Assembly: GCA_039519185.1 (NCBI GenBank) | Contig: CM076846.1 | Coordinates: 68,868,666-68,932,665 of the forward strand | Direction: 5' to 3' | Length of the DNA stretch: 64,000 bases | From: Astragalus membranaceus | Lineage: Eukaryota; Streptophyta; Magnoliopsida; Fabales; Fabaceae | In this document: piece after piece, positions 54,199 through 64,000 of the stretch | Position numbering within the stretch: the first letter of the stretch is position 1 | How the letters are laid out: the number at the start of each line of letters is the position of its first letter | The notes under the pieces: model-generated | What the model saw: only the letters and a program-made list of their open reading frames with translations | Told to the model about the DNA's origin: nothing | The model's database searches: none | Translations under genes and position numbers: made by a program

Positions 54199-55772
54199 TG
54201 ATAACTCTATTTTATATAGAGTTATTCATACAATTAAACTTGGATTATTGCTTATCTTCAAGAACATTAGTATATAAATATAGCTTATTTATTAAGAAAC
54301 AACATTTTAAAGATTCAAATGAATAAGGACAATGAATTAGGCAAAATACATATATCTTGTTAGGTTTGATGTTTCTGTTCAGTGCAGCTACTTCAGGTGT
54401 GCCCACACTGCCTACACTAGGAGTGCCCACACTGCCTACACCTGCTAAACCAGCACTTTGGACCAAAACATCCAAGGACCATTCCAATGCTTCAACACTT
54501 GATATGTGGCGTCATGCCTAGTCATATGGAGCAGATCCACTTGCAGAATTCGGCGCCTACTATCAAAGACTAGTTGAGAAGGTCACTCACTCAAGGCCAT
54601 GTGCCACTCATTCATTGGACCATGCCATGTGAGCTTCATGCAAAGCGACCAATTTGAACAACTTGCTTGATGGGAGGTCTGCAACTAACCATGGTTAATT
54701 ATCTCAGTTACAATTTCGCGCCAAAGGAAACCCTCCAAGGGAGGCAAGCTCTCATGCATATAAATAGAAGCCATATCTTCACTTAAAAATCATCCTTCAT
54801 CCATTTCTTAAAGGATCACTTAAGTTTAGTTTTATTTTCAGTTTAGTTTAGTTTTATTTACGTTTCTGAAGAGAAGGAAGGTAAGGAGGTGCTTGACAAC
54901 CACTCCCTTCACTTCTACTTGGAGGAAACTTGTGTAAGGATATCATCTTGTACTTCAACTTGGAAATCTCATGCAAAAGTTCTTCTACTTGAGTAATCTC
55001 TATCTCTTTTAGTTCTTTTGCAATATTACTCATCTTGTTATGGTCCTTACAGATTCTTTCTATTTATAATGAGTAATATGAGCTAATTTCCTTAAGTTGA
55101 GATTTTGTAAGCTTTGTAATGAACTTCTAAGTAAGTATATGTGGTTCAAGTAGTGTATGCATTTTAACTCTTGTGCAATACTTCTTTCAAAACTTATTCT
55201 GAATTTGATCACCTTAGAATAGGTAAACATGTAACAGCAGACATGGGTTACATTTAAGACATCAAGAGTTGATAAGAATAAGTGTTTGTAACATCATCTT
55301 TGTTAAACTAGCTTTAATAAAGAATTGCTTGTTAAAACCATGTTAAGTCCTAGACATAGGATAACATAGTTCTTAGGGTGATACAGTGGGCGCTTAAGAG
55401 ACAAGAGTGAACCTATTTAGCATGCCTAGACATAGGAAGCTTGTAATGAAACTCTGAAGAAAGTGACTGAAAAGCACACACTCATGCAGCTGCACTCAGT
55501 GTACCTACACTTCCTACACCACTAAAACTCTTAGAAGTAAGTTACTTGGTGAAAACATCTCAACTACTTTATCTAACTGATTTCCTTCACATATTTACTG
55601 TTTATATTGTTTAAATACAATTCATAAACTCCAACCAATTGTGAATAGTGTAGACACACTAAGTATACACTCTAAGCAACATAGAGTTTTCATAATCCCT
55701 GTGGGTTCGACCTTTTCTTATCATTATATTACTTGTGTGACTATGTATACTTGCATACTATTTTCCACACCA
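54199..55772 (+). mobile_element. Solo LTR nested in the ORF (1,574 bp)
   Basis: Starts TGATAACTCTATTTTATATA and ends ATTTTCCACACCA (TG...CA), flanked by a perfect 5-bp TSD GTCAC (54194-54198, 55773-55777). Contains AATCCCTGTGGGTTCGACC near the end, as in Ty3-type LTRs, and a tandem GTGCCCACACTGCCTACAC pair (54397-54440). Strand is given by similarity to other LTRs and is tentative. No internal domain. Confidence 0.9.
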
Positions 55773-56937
55773 GTCACCGGGATCATGTGGTTGAAAGCCA
55801 CGGCGGAGGAGATCCCATGGGGGTTCCGGCGATGAAACCGGCTTCCATTGATCAGCGAACAACAACTCATCTTCCATCTTCATCATCCATGGCGGTGCAG
55901 TCTCCCTGGCGGTGCATGTCGGAGTGTTGCGGGGATTGTTGAAAACAAAACCAGAGAACAGATCGACAAACAATAATTCCTCTTCTTCCCTCGTCGTCCA
56001 TGGCGATTCTGTTGACGCGGTGGAGAAGAGATTTACCGATAGGTGAAGGTCCATGGAGGCATCGTGTTTGTGTTCCTTGAACTCATTGCAAACAACAATG
56101 GCGTCATGGCTTCTTGTGTGTAATGAACTCGCAACAAGAAGCGGCTTTAACTTGGATTCTCCCTCGAGATTAAACAAGGTTGATTGCGAGAATTTGATGT
56201 GTTGTGTGGAAATCGAGCCCAAATCAGTGTTTTGAACTTGATATGGCACATCAGATCTTTGATTTCCGCCTGAATCAGTGAACAGTTGTGGTGTTGCCTT
56301 CGACGACGACATGGTGGTTCCCAAACCAAACGCGTGCGAGATATGATAAACCAGATCTGGTTGCGTCGACTTTCCAGCTGCTGCAAGGGTGAAATCAGTC
56401 GTTGTAATAGAGGAATTGTTCCATTCAACAGCGATCTCCTCGTTCGCGATTTCTTTCACGGACGTGCTCATCGTTTTACAGAGATCCATTCTTTCTTCTT
56501 CTTTTGTACAAGTGTTACCATCAGAGTTAAAATCAAGGTCACATTCGGTAGCAAACTCCTTCGTAGTGTTGGATTCAAGATCCACAATCGGCAATGCAAT
56601 GACATTCTCTAGAGAGATTCCGTCATTTCTCAATTTGAAGGTAACCACGGGACAATTGATTTCTCTGATCTTGATAGTGGACTCATCTAATTCAGTTTTG
56701 ATTGAAATCAACGAAGGAGCAGAAATGATATCAAGATTGGAGTCATTACCAAAACTGCCGAAAACAATTTCGAGATCATTGTTTTCATGTCGGAGCTGCA
56801 AAGCGTCTTCCTCTTCTTGATCCAAGAACAACCACCGTGGAACTTCATATTGTGCATCACCGAAATCAGAATAGAAATCTTCATCGGGGATCGAGTCAGA
56901 GTCGGAATCGGAAGCATAATCCTCATCTCTAGGGTAT

Positions 56938-56950
56938 TGCTCTGATACCA
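56938..56950 (-). promoter_or_regulatory. Primer-binding site of the short LTR element
   Basis: TGGTATCAGAGCA on minus, complementary to the 3' end of initiator tRNA-Met, immediately after the LTR. It is at the same time part of the coding sequence (codons 1-5 of the ORF). Confidence 0.9.
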
Positions 56951-57192
56951 TGTTAAGAATCATAGGATCATACATTCATAGATCAAAGCCATAGGAGAGG
57001 TATTGAGCATAAGAGTACTCATGTGGTAAAAGAGGTAAAAACTCTTCATAAGGAATCATATTGAAAAAAGATACTAAATGTGAGTACAATGTGCTCTATA
57101 TATAGAGCTCTAGGAAATACTAACTAACTAGCAAATTACTAATTAGTCCCTAAGAGAATGTAACACCTCCTAAGTCACTATTATTTTTAATA
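56951..57192 (-). repeat. Upstream (5') LTR of the short LTR element
   Basis: 242 bp, about two differences from the other LTR. In the transcription direction it carries the TATATATAGAG promoter region and ends CTTAACA. Confidence 0.9.
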
Positions 57193-57251
57193 ATTAGTAG
57201 CGCTCGAAAGCGCTACCTATGACAAAAAAAGTGCCCAAATCTGTTGTAGTG

Positions 57252-57560
57252 CTCCTTACTTGCGCCATGGCCCAAACATGTTTAGGGTCTCACCTCTATA
57301 AATAATCTTATGATATGTATGTAGGTCAACCACGCACACCAACAAAGGATACCACCTAAAAATAATTTAGCGCACACACCTTAGAGTTGGCAAATGACCT
57401 CCATAATTTTCCACCTTCGTGAACTCAAAATAGCCACTAGCGAAAACGTGAAAAATAAGCGTAATGACACAGAGTGAAAACTGCTTTTTGGTTTCTTGGT
57501 TTCCTATTTTTTTGTACAAAAATACCCTTCATCTATAACTATATATTCTATAATCTTTAA
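57252..57560 (-). other. Duplicated UBC promoter, distal piece
   Basis: 57252-57330 matches 36178-36232 plus 39461-39490 (CTCCTTACTTGCGCC, CATGTTTAGGG, CACCTCTATAAATA, ATATGTATGTAGG): that is, the promoter without the MULE found in the other copy. The remainder to 57560 shows no element. Confidence 0.75.
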
Positions 57561-57561
57561 T

Positions 57562-57564
57562 CTA

Positions 57565-57628
<64 letters not shown>
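57562..57628. repeat. (TA)n microsatellite
   Basis: About 67 bp of pure TA dinucleotide ending exactly at the LTR start TGTTGGAAC. The insertion may have hit the repeat. Confidence 0.95.
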
Positions 57629-57633
<5 letters not shown>

Positions 57634-59298
57634 GAACTTTGATGTTGTGTGAATTGAAAAAGTCCCATATTGGATAGACTAGGCACTTTAAGAGTGCTTA
57701 TAAGTGTGAAATTCACACATTGGGATGGACCCCAAGGGGTACCCATTATTTTGGAAGGGAGAAAACGCACACAAACTGATCACCACATGCGCGCGCCGTC
57801 GCTGTCGTTCGTCCGACCGGCTCTGGTGGGCCGGGTCTAGACTTGCACTGAGTGGTGTGTGATTTTATTTCGAAAAATAATTTTTTATTTTTATTTTCGT
57901 GTGCGTTGACTCCAACGGTCATGTTGAGCAAGTCAAAGCTCCAACAGTCATATTGACCAAGTCAAAAGAGCCGTTACGCTTTGACCAAGTCAAAAGAGCC
58001 GTTGCTCTCCAACGGTCATATTGACCAAGTCAAAAGAGCTGTTGCACATTTATTGTTTTTATTACCCAACGGCCATTTGTTCCACAAACTCACCTATAAA
58101 TGGAGACCTCTCCCCACTCTCCAATGGCCATTTTCACAGTCCAGTGATCTTTCGTAACAGTTTCGACTGGGCTGTTTTATCCTGGGGACGTCGTGGTTGA
58201 TAGCCTGTTCGCACAATTTTCAGCAGTGCCACGAAACGTCTTAAAGAGAGCGACCTAGTCCGCGACTCAACCCAGTAATTTCTTCGGTGGATTGATTTTC
58301 TAAAATATTTTTCTGAAACTCAAAAACAACAACTTTAAGACGTTTCGAAATTTAGCCATGACTACTGAAGACATTACTGGCTCTGATTCTGCTGTTTCTA
58401 ACTTCAACAGATCATTTCATTTTCAAGAATGTCAATTCAAACAATGGCAACAAAATAAATCTTATTTTATTTATTAAATGTGAAAAAAGTTTCCAACGTG
58501 TTAAAAGATGACATTCAAGTGCTCACTGAAACAACTGATCAGAAAGGAAGCGATAAAATAGCCTAAAGAAATATTACTATGAAAAGAGAATAATTTTCTC
58601 TATATACTATTTATCAATGGAAAGAGAATGATTTTCTCTATACGGTCTTATAGAAAGAGAATGACTATCTCTATATTATTTTAATTCTATATAAAGAGAA
58701 TAATCATCTCTATAAGAATTACTTTTTTAATTCATATTTTTTGTGAATTTGAAGTTGCATAATTTTTTTATTCGCATCTTTTGTTGCTGTTAGTGGTTAA
58801 CACTTAATGATTAATGATTTTATATCATAGAATTGATTTTGATCTCATTAGCAATAGCATTATTTTTTTTGAGAAGTTATGTTTTTCACGATATATTGCA
58901 ATATGTAATATTGAAAATTGCAATATAATTTTCTAGCAAACCGTTCAAAAATTAAAGCTGTAATCAGCCTCAAAAGAACAGCAACTGGAATGGGACCCCC
59001 CAAATTTCCCAATTTCTAAGGTTCAACTACCACCACCTAGAAATGATGACGCTCCTCTATTTAATTGTTTCAATTGCGAGAGACCGGGTCATATGACACA
59101 AAAGTGTAGAAACAGGCCAAGCTCTTCCCTGCAGGCTAGCCTACATGAATAGCAATTTGTTGCTATAATTTCGGAAATCAACATTGTTGGTGAATGCGAA
59201 GGTTGGTGGATTGTTACTGGCTTCGCTCGCCGTGATCATGCTATGTTTTGAACATACACCGTTGCTGAAAATAAGAAAAGTATGTTGAGCCTGGTGGA
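57629..59298 (+). pseudogene. Ty1/copia LTR, gag and protease start
   Basis: LTR-like region starts TGTTGGAACTTTGATG (57629); its end is not clear, somewhere before 58357. Gag starts at ATG 58357 (MTTEDITGSDSAVSNFNRSF, FKQWQQNKSYFIY) and soon breaks. The zinc knuckle CFNCERPGHMTQKC (about 59070-59112) and a protease-like stretch ECEGWWIVTGFARRDHAMF (DTGA changed to VTGF) follow. The element is then interrupted by the hAT at 59299 and faintly continues after 62060. Not functional. Confidence 0.7.
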
Positions 59299-62051
59299 TA
59301 GGGGTGGGAATAGGCCAGGCTTTGAAAGGCCTGAGCCTGGCCTACGGTGAACATTTTAAGCCTGAGCCTGGCCTATGGCCTGTCATAGGCTTTTTTTTAG
59401 GCCTGGCCTGGCCTTTTTAAAAGCCTGGCTCGGCCTGAAAGCCTATTTAAAAGCCTATTTTGTATTAAGGCCTCCAAGTAGACCATTTTACCTTTTTTCT
59501 AAACAGGCTAAAGGAGCCTAATTCATATAAAGGCTTTTTACAATTTTTACTAAAAGTTGCAACGACATTTTTTTAAGAAAATATTACTATGATTTAAACC
59601 ATTAAAACAACCAGTAACAAGTTTATAAAAACTAAAATAGATAAAAGGCACTCTCCCGCAATACACATAATGGAGAATGCCTCAAGAAAGAGGTCATCAT
59701 TAATCTTCAAAGAGAATTCAGCCTTCAAGTGTTTCTTTCAAATCTTCAAGTAGATATGTATTTCTTCTTTTTCAACCTTCAAAATCATGAAAAAAATACA
59801 TAGAAGTTAGTTATTGAACTAAAAAAATGTTATATAGGTATATGCCGAAACACCTAAAAAAATCAGAAATATTAATTAATAAAAATATATAAAATAAGAA
59901 ATACTAACCTTTGATTTTTTCTTCACATTATACTTTTGACGAAACCACTCACCACCACAAATGAGAGCTTCAACAGATTCGGCGTTTAATTTAGTGCGAA
60001 ACTCATCAATAACTCTACCTCCAGCACTGAATGTGGACTCAGATGCCACCGTTGAGATTGGGATAGCTAGTATATCAGCAGCCATCTTAGACAGTGTCTT
60101 ATATTTCATGCTGTTGTTCCTCCACCAGTCCAAAGCACTAAATGAGTTAGTGTTAGGAACATAAATACCTTCATCGAGATAATCTTGCAATTCTGATTTT
60201 ATTGGAGGAACAGCTTCTTTTTCACGTAGAATGCTTAGAATTTCATCAAACCCAGTGACAACTGCAACATTCACTTGTGAGGATGATGAATTATTACTAT
60301 CCAAATTAACAACAGCAGGCGAAGACTCTTCCAAACATAGAGCTACATACTCATCATATAATTCTTCCAATGAACTCTTGACCTTCTTTATATTCTCATC
60401 AGCAATTTCTTTAGATTTATATATCAAGGGAAAACATATACGCACCATATGAAATTTGCACCTAGGATTCAATACACTAGCAATAGCCATCAACATATTA
60501 CACTCCCCTCAATATTTGTCAAACTTTGTTTTCATTGGACCTACCATTTCTCTCATGAAGAGATCTTCATCTATGGTTTTATGAGTAATCTTGGTCACAC
60601 TAATCTTGGTCACTATTTGGTGGCTAGATTTCCACATATCTGTGGTTAAACTAATCTTGGTCACACTTTCAAAAAATTTCTTCAGTATTTTCTTCTCCAT
60701 CTCATATAGTGTCAAACAATCACTTCTTGCAGTTTTATGAGTAACCTTATGAAAATCTGGGTTTGCATATTGGAAGCCCCACATCCAAACATCATCCTCA
60801 ACAATACTAAAAGGATATTCATGAACCATGATAGCAGTTGCAATTATTTCTCTCATTTTTTCGTTAGAGTATCTAACACCAGGAATCATAAAAGGATTAC
60901 CTGAATTCGAAGGCTGGAATGGAATGGCAGCTTGTCTCTTTTCAGCAGCGGTTTGCAATTGCTTATGTGTGCAACCTTTAGAGTGTCTTTTCAAATGACT
61001 GGTGCTAGATCCTGCTCCCCCAGTGGCAAATTTTTGCTTACAATATCTACAAACAGCTTTCCTCACACCTTTGGAAATTTCAACTTCATCAAAATCATTC
61101 CAAACAAGTGATGTTTTTTTCCTCTTTCTTCCAACGATAGGTTCTACATTTTCTTGTGCTATGCCATTTTCATTTGCTTGTGTGTTAGCTTCTACTTGAG
61201 TTGAATCTATAGGCACATGTTCACTCACATGAGTGGGTGAAATTGGTTCACTTCTTTCTAATGGAGAAGACATTCCAGAGAGAAATTTAGTTTGGGATTG
61301 TGAACAATAAACAAATAGGATTTTCACCTTGTGTAAATTAATTGAAGGCTGGAATCTTGAAAGTCTTTAACATAATAATACAAGTTGTGTCGTATGAAAG
61401 TCTTTTAATTTGGGAAACTTGAAAGTTTTTTTTATAATAATGGGCAATATAATGATCTGCCTGGAGTATATGTGCCGAATGAGTTTCAATCAATTTTTTT
61501 ACTAGACAGTTGCAATTTGCATTGGAAATGAATGATAATAATGCTCCAATATAAATGATAATACTCCAATATAAATGTAGTAGTTGGTCAAATACTATGC
61601 ATGCCCTCTAGTCTCTATATACTAATACTATATTGTGCCGCATGAATGATGAAAGTTTCAATTAATTTAAACCATTTCAATTGAAACCTTGGGAATCCAT
61701 GACAATAAACTGATTCTATTGATTTCAAGAACAACTAGTGCTGGAACCTTAATATCTGAGAAGTGAGAAAGTTGAACCGTCCAAAAAAATTTGACCTATT
61801 TATATTTCCTTCTTCTTTATTTAATTTAGTAAAAATTAATAATAAAATATAAGTATATAAGTATATATAAACAGGCCGGCCTGTCAGGCCCAATAGGCTT
61901 TTTCATAAGCCTGAGCCTAGCCTATTTAAATTAATAGACTTTAAAAAAAGCCCAAGCCTAGCCTTTTTACTAAACAGGCCAGGCCAGACCAGGCTTTAGG
62001 TGGGCCAGGCCATAGGCCCCTGACGGACGGCCCGGCCTATTCCCACCCCTA
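59299..62051 (-). mobile_element. hAT element with damaged transposase (2,753 bp)
   Basis: Ends TAGGGGTGGGAATAGGCC on both sides, perfect inverted 18-mers, flanked by a perfect 8-bp TSD CTGGTGGA (59291-59298, 62052-62059). Both subterminal regions are filled with AGGCCTGGCC-like units (59330-59470, 61880-62030). The transposase gene lies in the middle on minus. Perfect ends and TSD suggest it moved recently, either itself or with help from an intact relative. Confidence 0.95.
59876..61273 (-). pseudogene. hAT transposase with core deletion and one stop
   Basis: Start at 61273 (MSSPLERSEPISP). A BED zinc finger follows: WNDFDEVE, VCRYCKQKF, SHLKRHSKGC. Then VRYSNEKMREIIATAIMVHE and LTTDMWKSSHQ, and directly LFMREMVGPMKTKFDKY, so roughly 200 or more residues of the catalytic core are deleted (461 codons left, relatives have about 650-750). 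An in-frame TGA (60509-60511) stands where relatives have Trp. The hAT dimerisation region is well kept: FSALDWWRNNSMKYKTLSKM, IPISTVASESTFSAGGRVID and AESVEALICGGEWFR. DNA-binding and dimerisation parts survive, catalysis does not. Confidence 0.92.
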
Positions 62052-62059
62052 CTGGTGGA

Positions 62060-62466
62060 AACATTTTTTTAAACAATGATATTTTTTTAACGCAGTGTTT
62101 ACTCTATCCATCGGAAATTTTGTACACTATACTATTTTTTACACGTGTAATGTTTGGCTTTGACGTGTAAACAAACACATTCATTTCAATAAGAGTCACA
62201 TAGCATTTTTCTAAAGTTATTTTCTTAAATGACTTAGAAAAAATTGTGATTTTTGTAGTCAAGCAAGAATTATCAAGACTTCGCATAAATTAGTAAAGAA
62301 ATCTGAGTATTTAGTTTTGACTCACTCAGATATATGCGAATCAGATGGAACGTTAACCAGAAATGGGAAACGATAGTTTGTCACTTTTAATTACAATTGC
62401 TTTTACTACATTGTAGTATACCTTGTGAAAAATAAAAGTGACGTGCTTGATATATTCAAAGTTTTC
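62060..62466 (+). other. Spacer with possible copia remnant
   Basis: Right of the hAT TSD the interrupted copia sequence should go on, but only fragments in broken frames are readable. No other element. Confidence 0.35.
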
Positions 62467-62808
62467 TGTTGACTCTCTGTCATATGATATAAGTTGCTCA
62501 ATTTTAGAACCAAAACTACAGGGATTTGGTTGTAATTCTGTTGATTGCCGGTGAATTAGCTTAGTTTAGATCAATGTATTAAGATTCATTTTGTAAGCTA
62601 ATTCTCTCGCTCCTGGTGCCAATTGCAATGGAAGACCTTCAAGTTGTCATAGCATCAACTAGCGAACCAGACATTTGCCTAGTGGTGCAATAGGAAGCTG
62701 AAGGAGACATTCTGTCATTTTTCGCATCGCGACCAGGAGGTGTTGCGTCGCGACGCAGCGTAGCCTTTTCACAGGAGAACTTTCTGGAACTTTTCGCGTC
62801 GCGATGGT
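62467..62808 (+). mobile_element. 5' part of an LTR related to 52173-53419
   Basis: Starts TGTTGACTCTCTGTCATATG like the solo LTR at 52173 and shares AGCGAACCAGACA, the TCGCGTCGCGA/CGCATCGCGACC units and order of blocks. Cut at 62808 by another LTR. Whether it resumes beyond the window is unknown. Confidence 0.75.
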
Positions 62809-63379
62809 TGTAACGCCCAAATAATTTAATTATTTATTTCATTAAATTATTTAGGTATTTTATTAGTATAGTTATATTTAATAGTTAATAAAATGATGTT
62901 TTATTCAAATTAGGGAGTGGTGCCTAGTAATTAGCTGATTAGTGGACGGGGCCCCGTGATCCACGAGCCCAAGGCTTAGGCGCATGAAGGGGAGTGTAGG
63001 CTAGGGTTTAGTCATTCGCATTTTTTGGAGAGAAAGAAAGAAAGAACTTGCGAAGAGAGGAGAGGAGAGGAGAAAGGGGACGGCGCGCACAAGGTGAAAG
63101 GAGAGAAGTCTTGTTGCGGTGGTTCTTTGGAGCTTACGTAGAAGGAGATCTCGCGTTCGGCAAACCTAAGGTAAGGGTGGGTTCTATCCTTATAATGGGG
63201 TATATGATGGGGTTATGTGGGAGATAGGACCTATGTTGTTCCTTTGATCCTATTTGGTGTTGATTGATGATGTTAGAACATATTCATGATGTTTGAAATT
63301 GGTGCTTGATGATTGGTCATGGTGAAATTTGGTGTTTGGTGTTTGGCGCAATTTTGGTGTTCTCTAAGTTGCTGAAAAA

Positions 63380-63739
63380 GGCGCCCTGTTGCTGGGCGCC
63401 ATGTCCTGTGCGTGGCTGTGTTGTGTTTGTTTCCTGCTGGAGGCGCCCTGTTGCTGGGCGCCAAGTCAGTGTCGCCTCTTTGCTGATTTTGGCGCCCTGG
63501 GCGCCCAGTCATGTTGTCTGGTTGTTGATGTTGCTGGAAGTGGCGCCCTAGGCGCCCAGTGATGCTGTCCTGGTTGCTGGAGTTGGCGCCCTAGGCGCCC
63601 AGTAGTGTCTCAGCGTTGTTCCTGTTGCTGAAACTGGCGCCCTAGGCGCCCAGTGTTGTTGCTGTCTCAGGCGCCCTGTTGCTGGGCGCCAAGCCTGATG
63701 TTGTTGTTGCTGTCTCAGGCGCCCTGTTGCAGGGCGCCA
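63380..63739. repeat. Eight GGCGCC hairpin units
   Basis: Eight inverted-repeat units at 63380, 63442, 63491, 63542, 63585, 63636, 63670 and 63719. Long form GGCGCCCTGTTGCTGGGCGCC-like (7-bp stem, 7-nt loop), short form GGCGCCCTAGGCGCC. Spacers of 30-60 bp are GTTGCTG-rich. All lie in the LTR. Confidence 0.9.
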
Positions 63740-63744
63740 AGTCT

Positions 63745-63965
63745 GCTGTTGCTGTTTTTCTGAAAAATTGGTGTTGCTGCCACAATGAACAATTGTTGCT
63801 GTTTTTCTGAAAATTGGTGTTGCTGCCACAATGAATAATTGTTGCTGTTTTTCTGAAAATTGGTGTTGCTGCCACAATGAACAATTGTTGCTGTTTTTCT
63901 GAAAATTGGTGTTGCTGTCACAGTGAACAATTGTTGCTGTTTTTCACAAATAATGTTGCTGTCAC
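63745..63965. repeat. 46-bp tandem repeat
   Basis: About four and a half units containing GTTGCTGTTTTTCTGAAAAT and GTTGCTGCCACAATGAACAA; the later units are diverged. Directly follows the GGCGCC array. Confidence 0.9.
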
Positions 63966-64000
63966 AGTGAGTAAAATGTTGCTGTTTTCCACAAACATTG

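Larger units (their letters stand above)
53948..56951 (-). pseudogene. Unknown 474-aa ORF of the LTR element, split by a solo LTR
   Basis: The start ATG overlaps the LTR/primer-site junction (56949-56951), giving MVSEQYPRDEDYASDSDSD. A further upstream ATG in the LTR (56975) is in frame. The open frame runs to 55773, is interrupted by the 1.57-kb solo LTR plus its duplicated GTCAC, and resumes in the same frame at 54193 down to TGA at 53948: 1,425 nt in total, a multiple of 3. The N-terminus is very acidic; later two related motifs occur, EEEELLFVDLF and MEDELLFADQW, each after a tryptophan-containing segment. No known domain is recognised. The upstream part alone is still an open frame of about 390 codons. 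Confidence 0.75.
53608..57192 (-). mobile_element. Short LTR element with one long unknown ORF
   Basis: Two 242-bp LTRs (53608-53849, 56951-57192) that differ at only about two positions. 5-bp TSD ATTAG (53603-53607, 57193-57197). On minus, the primer site TGGTATCAGAGC follows the upstream LTR directly and a purine tract (GCTTGAGGGAGGC) precedes the downstream LTR; LTR ends are TA...CA. Without the nested solo LTR the interior is only 1,522 bp and is nearly filled by one frame. No gag-like zinc knuckle, protease, RT or integrase, so it depends on another element. The near-identical LTRs imply recent insertion. Confidence 0.92.
53480..57251. mobile_element. CACTA fragment carrying an LTR element
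   Basis: Right end, reversed: CACTACAACAGATTTGGG (57234-57251), followed on + by UBC-promoter sequence CTCCTTACTTGCGCC. Subterminal palindromic units GTAGCGCTTTC...GAAAGCGCTAC occur at 53482-53512, 53535-53600 and 57198-57220. The left terminus (CACTA) is missing: the sequence runs from promoter-like TTTACATGGAA (53469-53479) straight into the repeats. Split by the LTR element at 53608-57192. Confidence 0.7.
62809..64000 (+). mobile_element. Ty3-type LTR, cut by the window end
   Basis: Starts TGTAACGCCCAAATAATTTA, a usual start of plant chromovirus LTRs, and resembles the beginning of the solo LTR at 17696. It contains arrays of GGCGCC palindromes and 46-bp repeats. Runs off the window, so length, TSD and internal domain cannot be judged. 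Confidence 0.6.

Noticed and set aside
57241..57330. Independent promoter of an unknown gene
   Set aside because: It matches the distal UBC promoter region and no gene follows on either strand.
63380..63739. Rho-independent terminators or riboswitches from the GGCGCC hairpins
   Set aside because: This is plant DNA; no U tract follows the stems, and the hairpins lie in an LTR.

Overview
This is nuclear DNA of a flowering plant, most likely a papilionoid legume. The evidence is intron-bearing genes with GT/AG junctions, AT-rich spacers, Tat-type Ty3 elements carrying an antisense extra ORF, and several LTR, SINE and MITE families of the kind common in legume genomes. The species cannot be fixed from the sequence alone. 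There is no bacterial, organellar or CRISPR content.

Three host genes look real. A small single-pass membrane-protein gene lies at 20736-21845 (+) with a probable frameshift in a trinucleotide-repeat stretch. A complete six-exon SWEET sugar transporter (22436-23895, -) faces it tail to tail. A complete eight-exon UBC25/26-type ubiquitin-conjugating enzyme gene (30949-35792, -) carries an LTR-gag insertion in its last intron. A tRNA-Arg(ACG)-like gene is at 2006-2077. Fragments of three unrelated host genes (HAD phosphatase, CHUP1-like, UTP10/HEATR1-like), all on + and with introns kept, lie side by side at 106-1664 and look like a transposon capture.

Almost everything else is transposable elements, often nested. 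2.1-11.5 kb: CACTA end, LTR fragment, decayed Tat Ty3 element with an antisense plant-mobile-domain ORF and 3' LTR, and a second Ty3 pol remnant. 12-20.3 kb: SINE, a retroposon split by a hAT, a copia gag split by a 2.4-kb element with long inverted ends, a TRIM, a solo LTR and MITEs. 24.7-30.6 kb: MULE, Helitron end, and Ty3 remnants split by a CACTA. 36.2-46.5 kb: a MULE carrying a plant-mobile-domain gene, a second partial copy, hATs, two LINE fragments and SINEs. 46.6-57.3 kb: a duplicate of the UBC promoter stretched by serial insertions (Helitrons, retroposon, solo LTR, CACTA, a short LTR element with one long unknown ORF, and another solo LTR inside that ORF). 57.6-64 kb: copia gag split by a hAT with a damaged transposase, then two LTRs with CpG-rich palindrome arrays.

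Many boundaries rest on target-site duplications (TSDs) read directly in the sequence. Because the UBC 5' region exists twice (35.5-36.2 kb and 46.6-57.3 kb), each copy gives the empty site for insertions in the other, so the order of events can be read. The best candidates for something undescribed are the compact LTR element at 53608-57192, whose 474-aa reading frame of unknown function filled almost its whole interior before a solo LTR broke it, and the element at 13864-16241, which combines long inverted ends with TG...CA termini and a 5-bp TSD.
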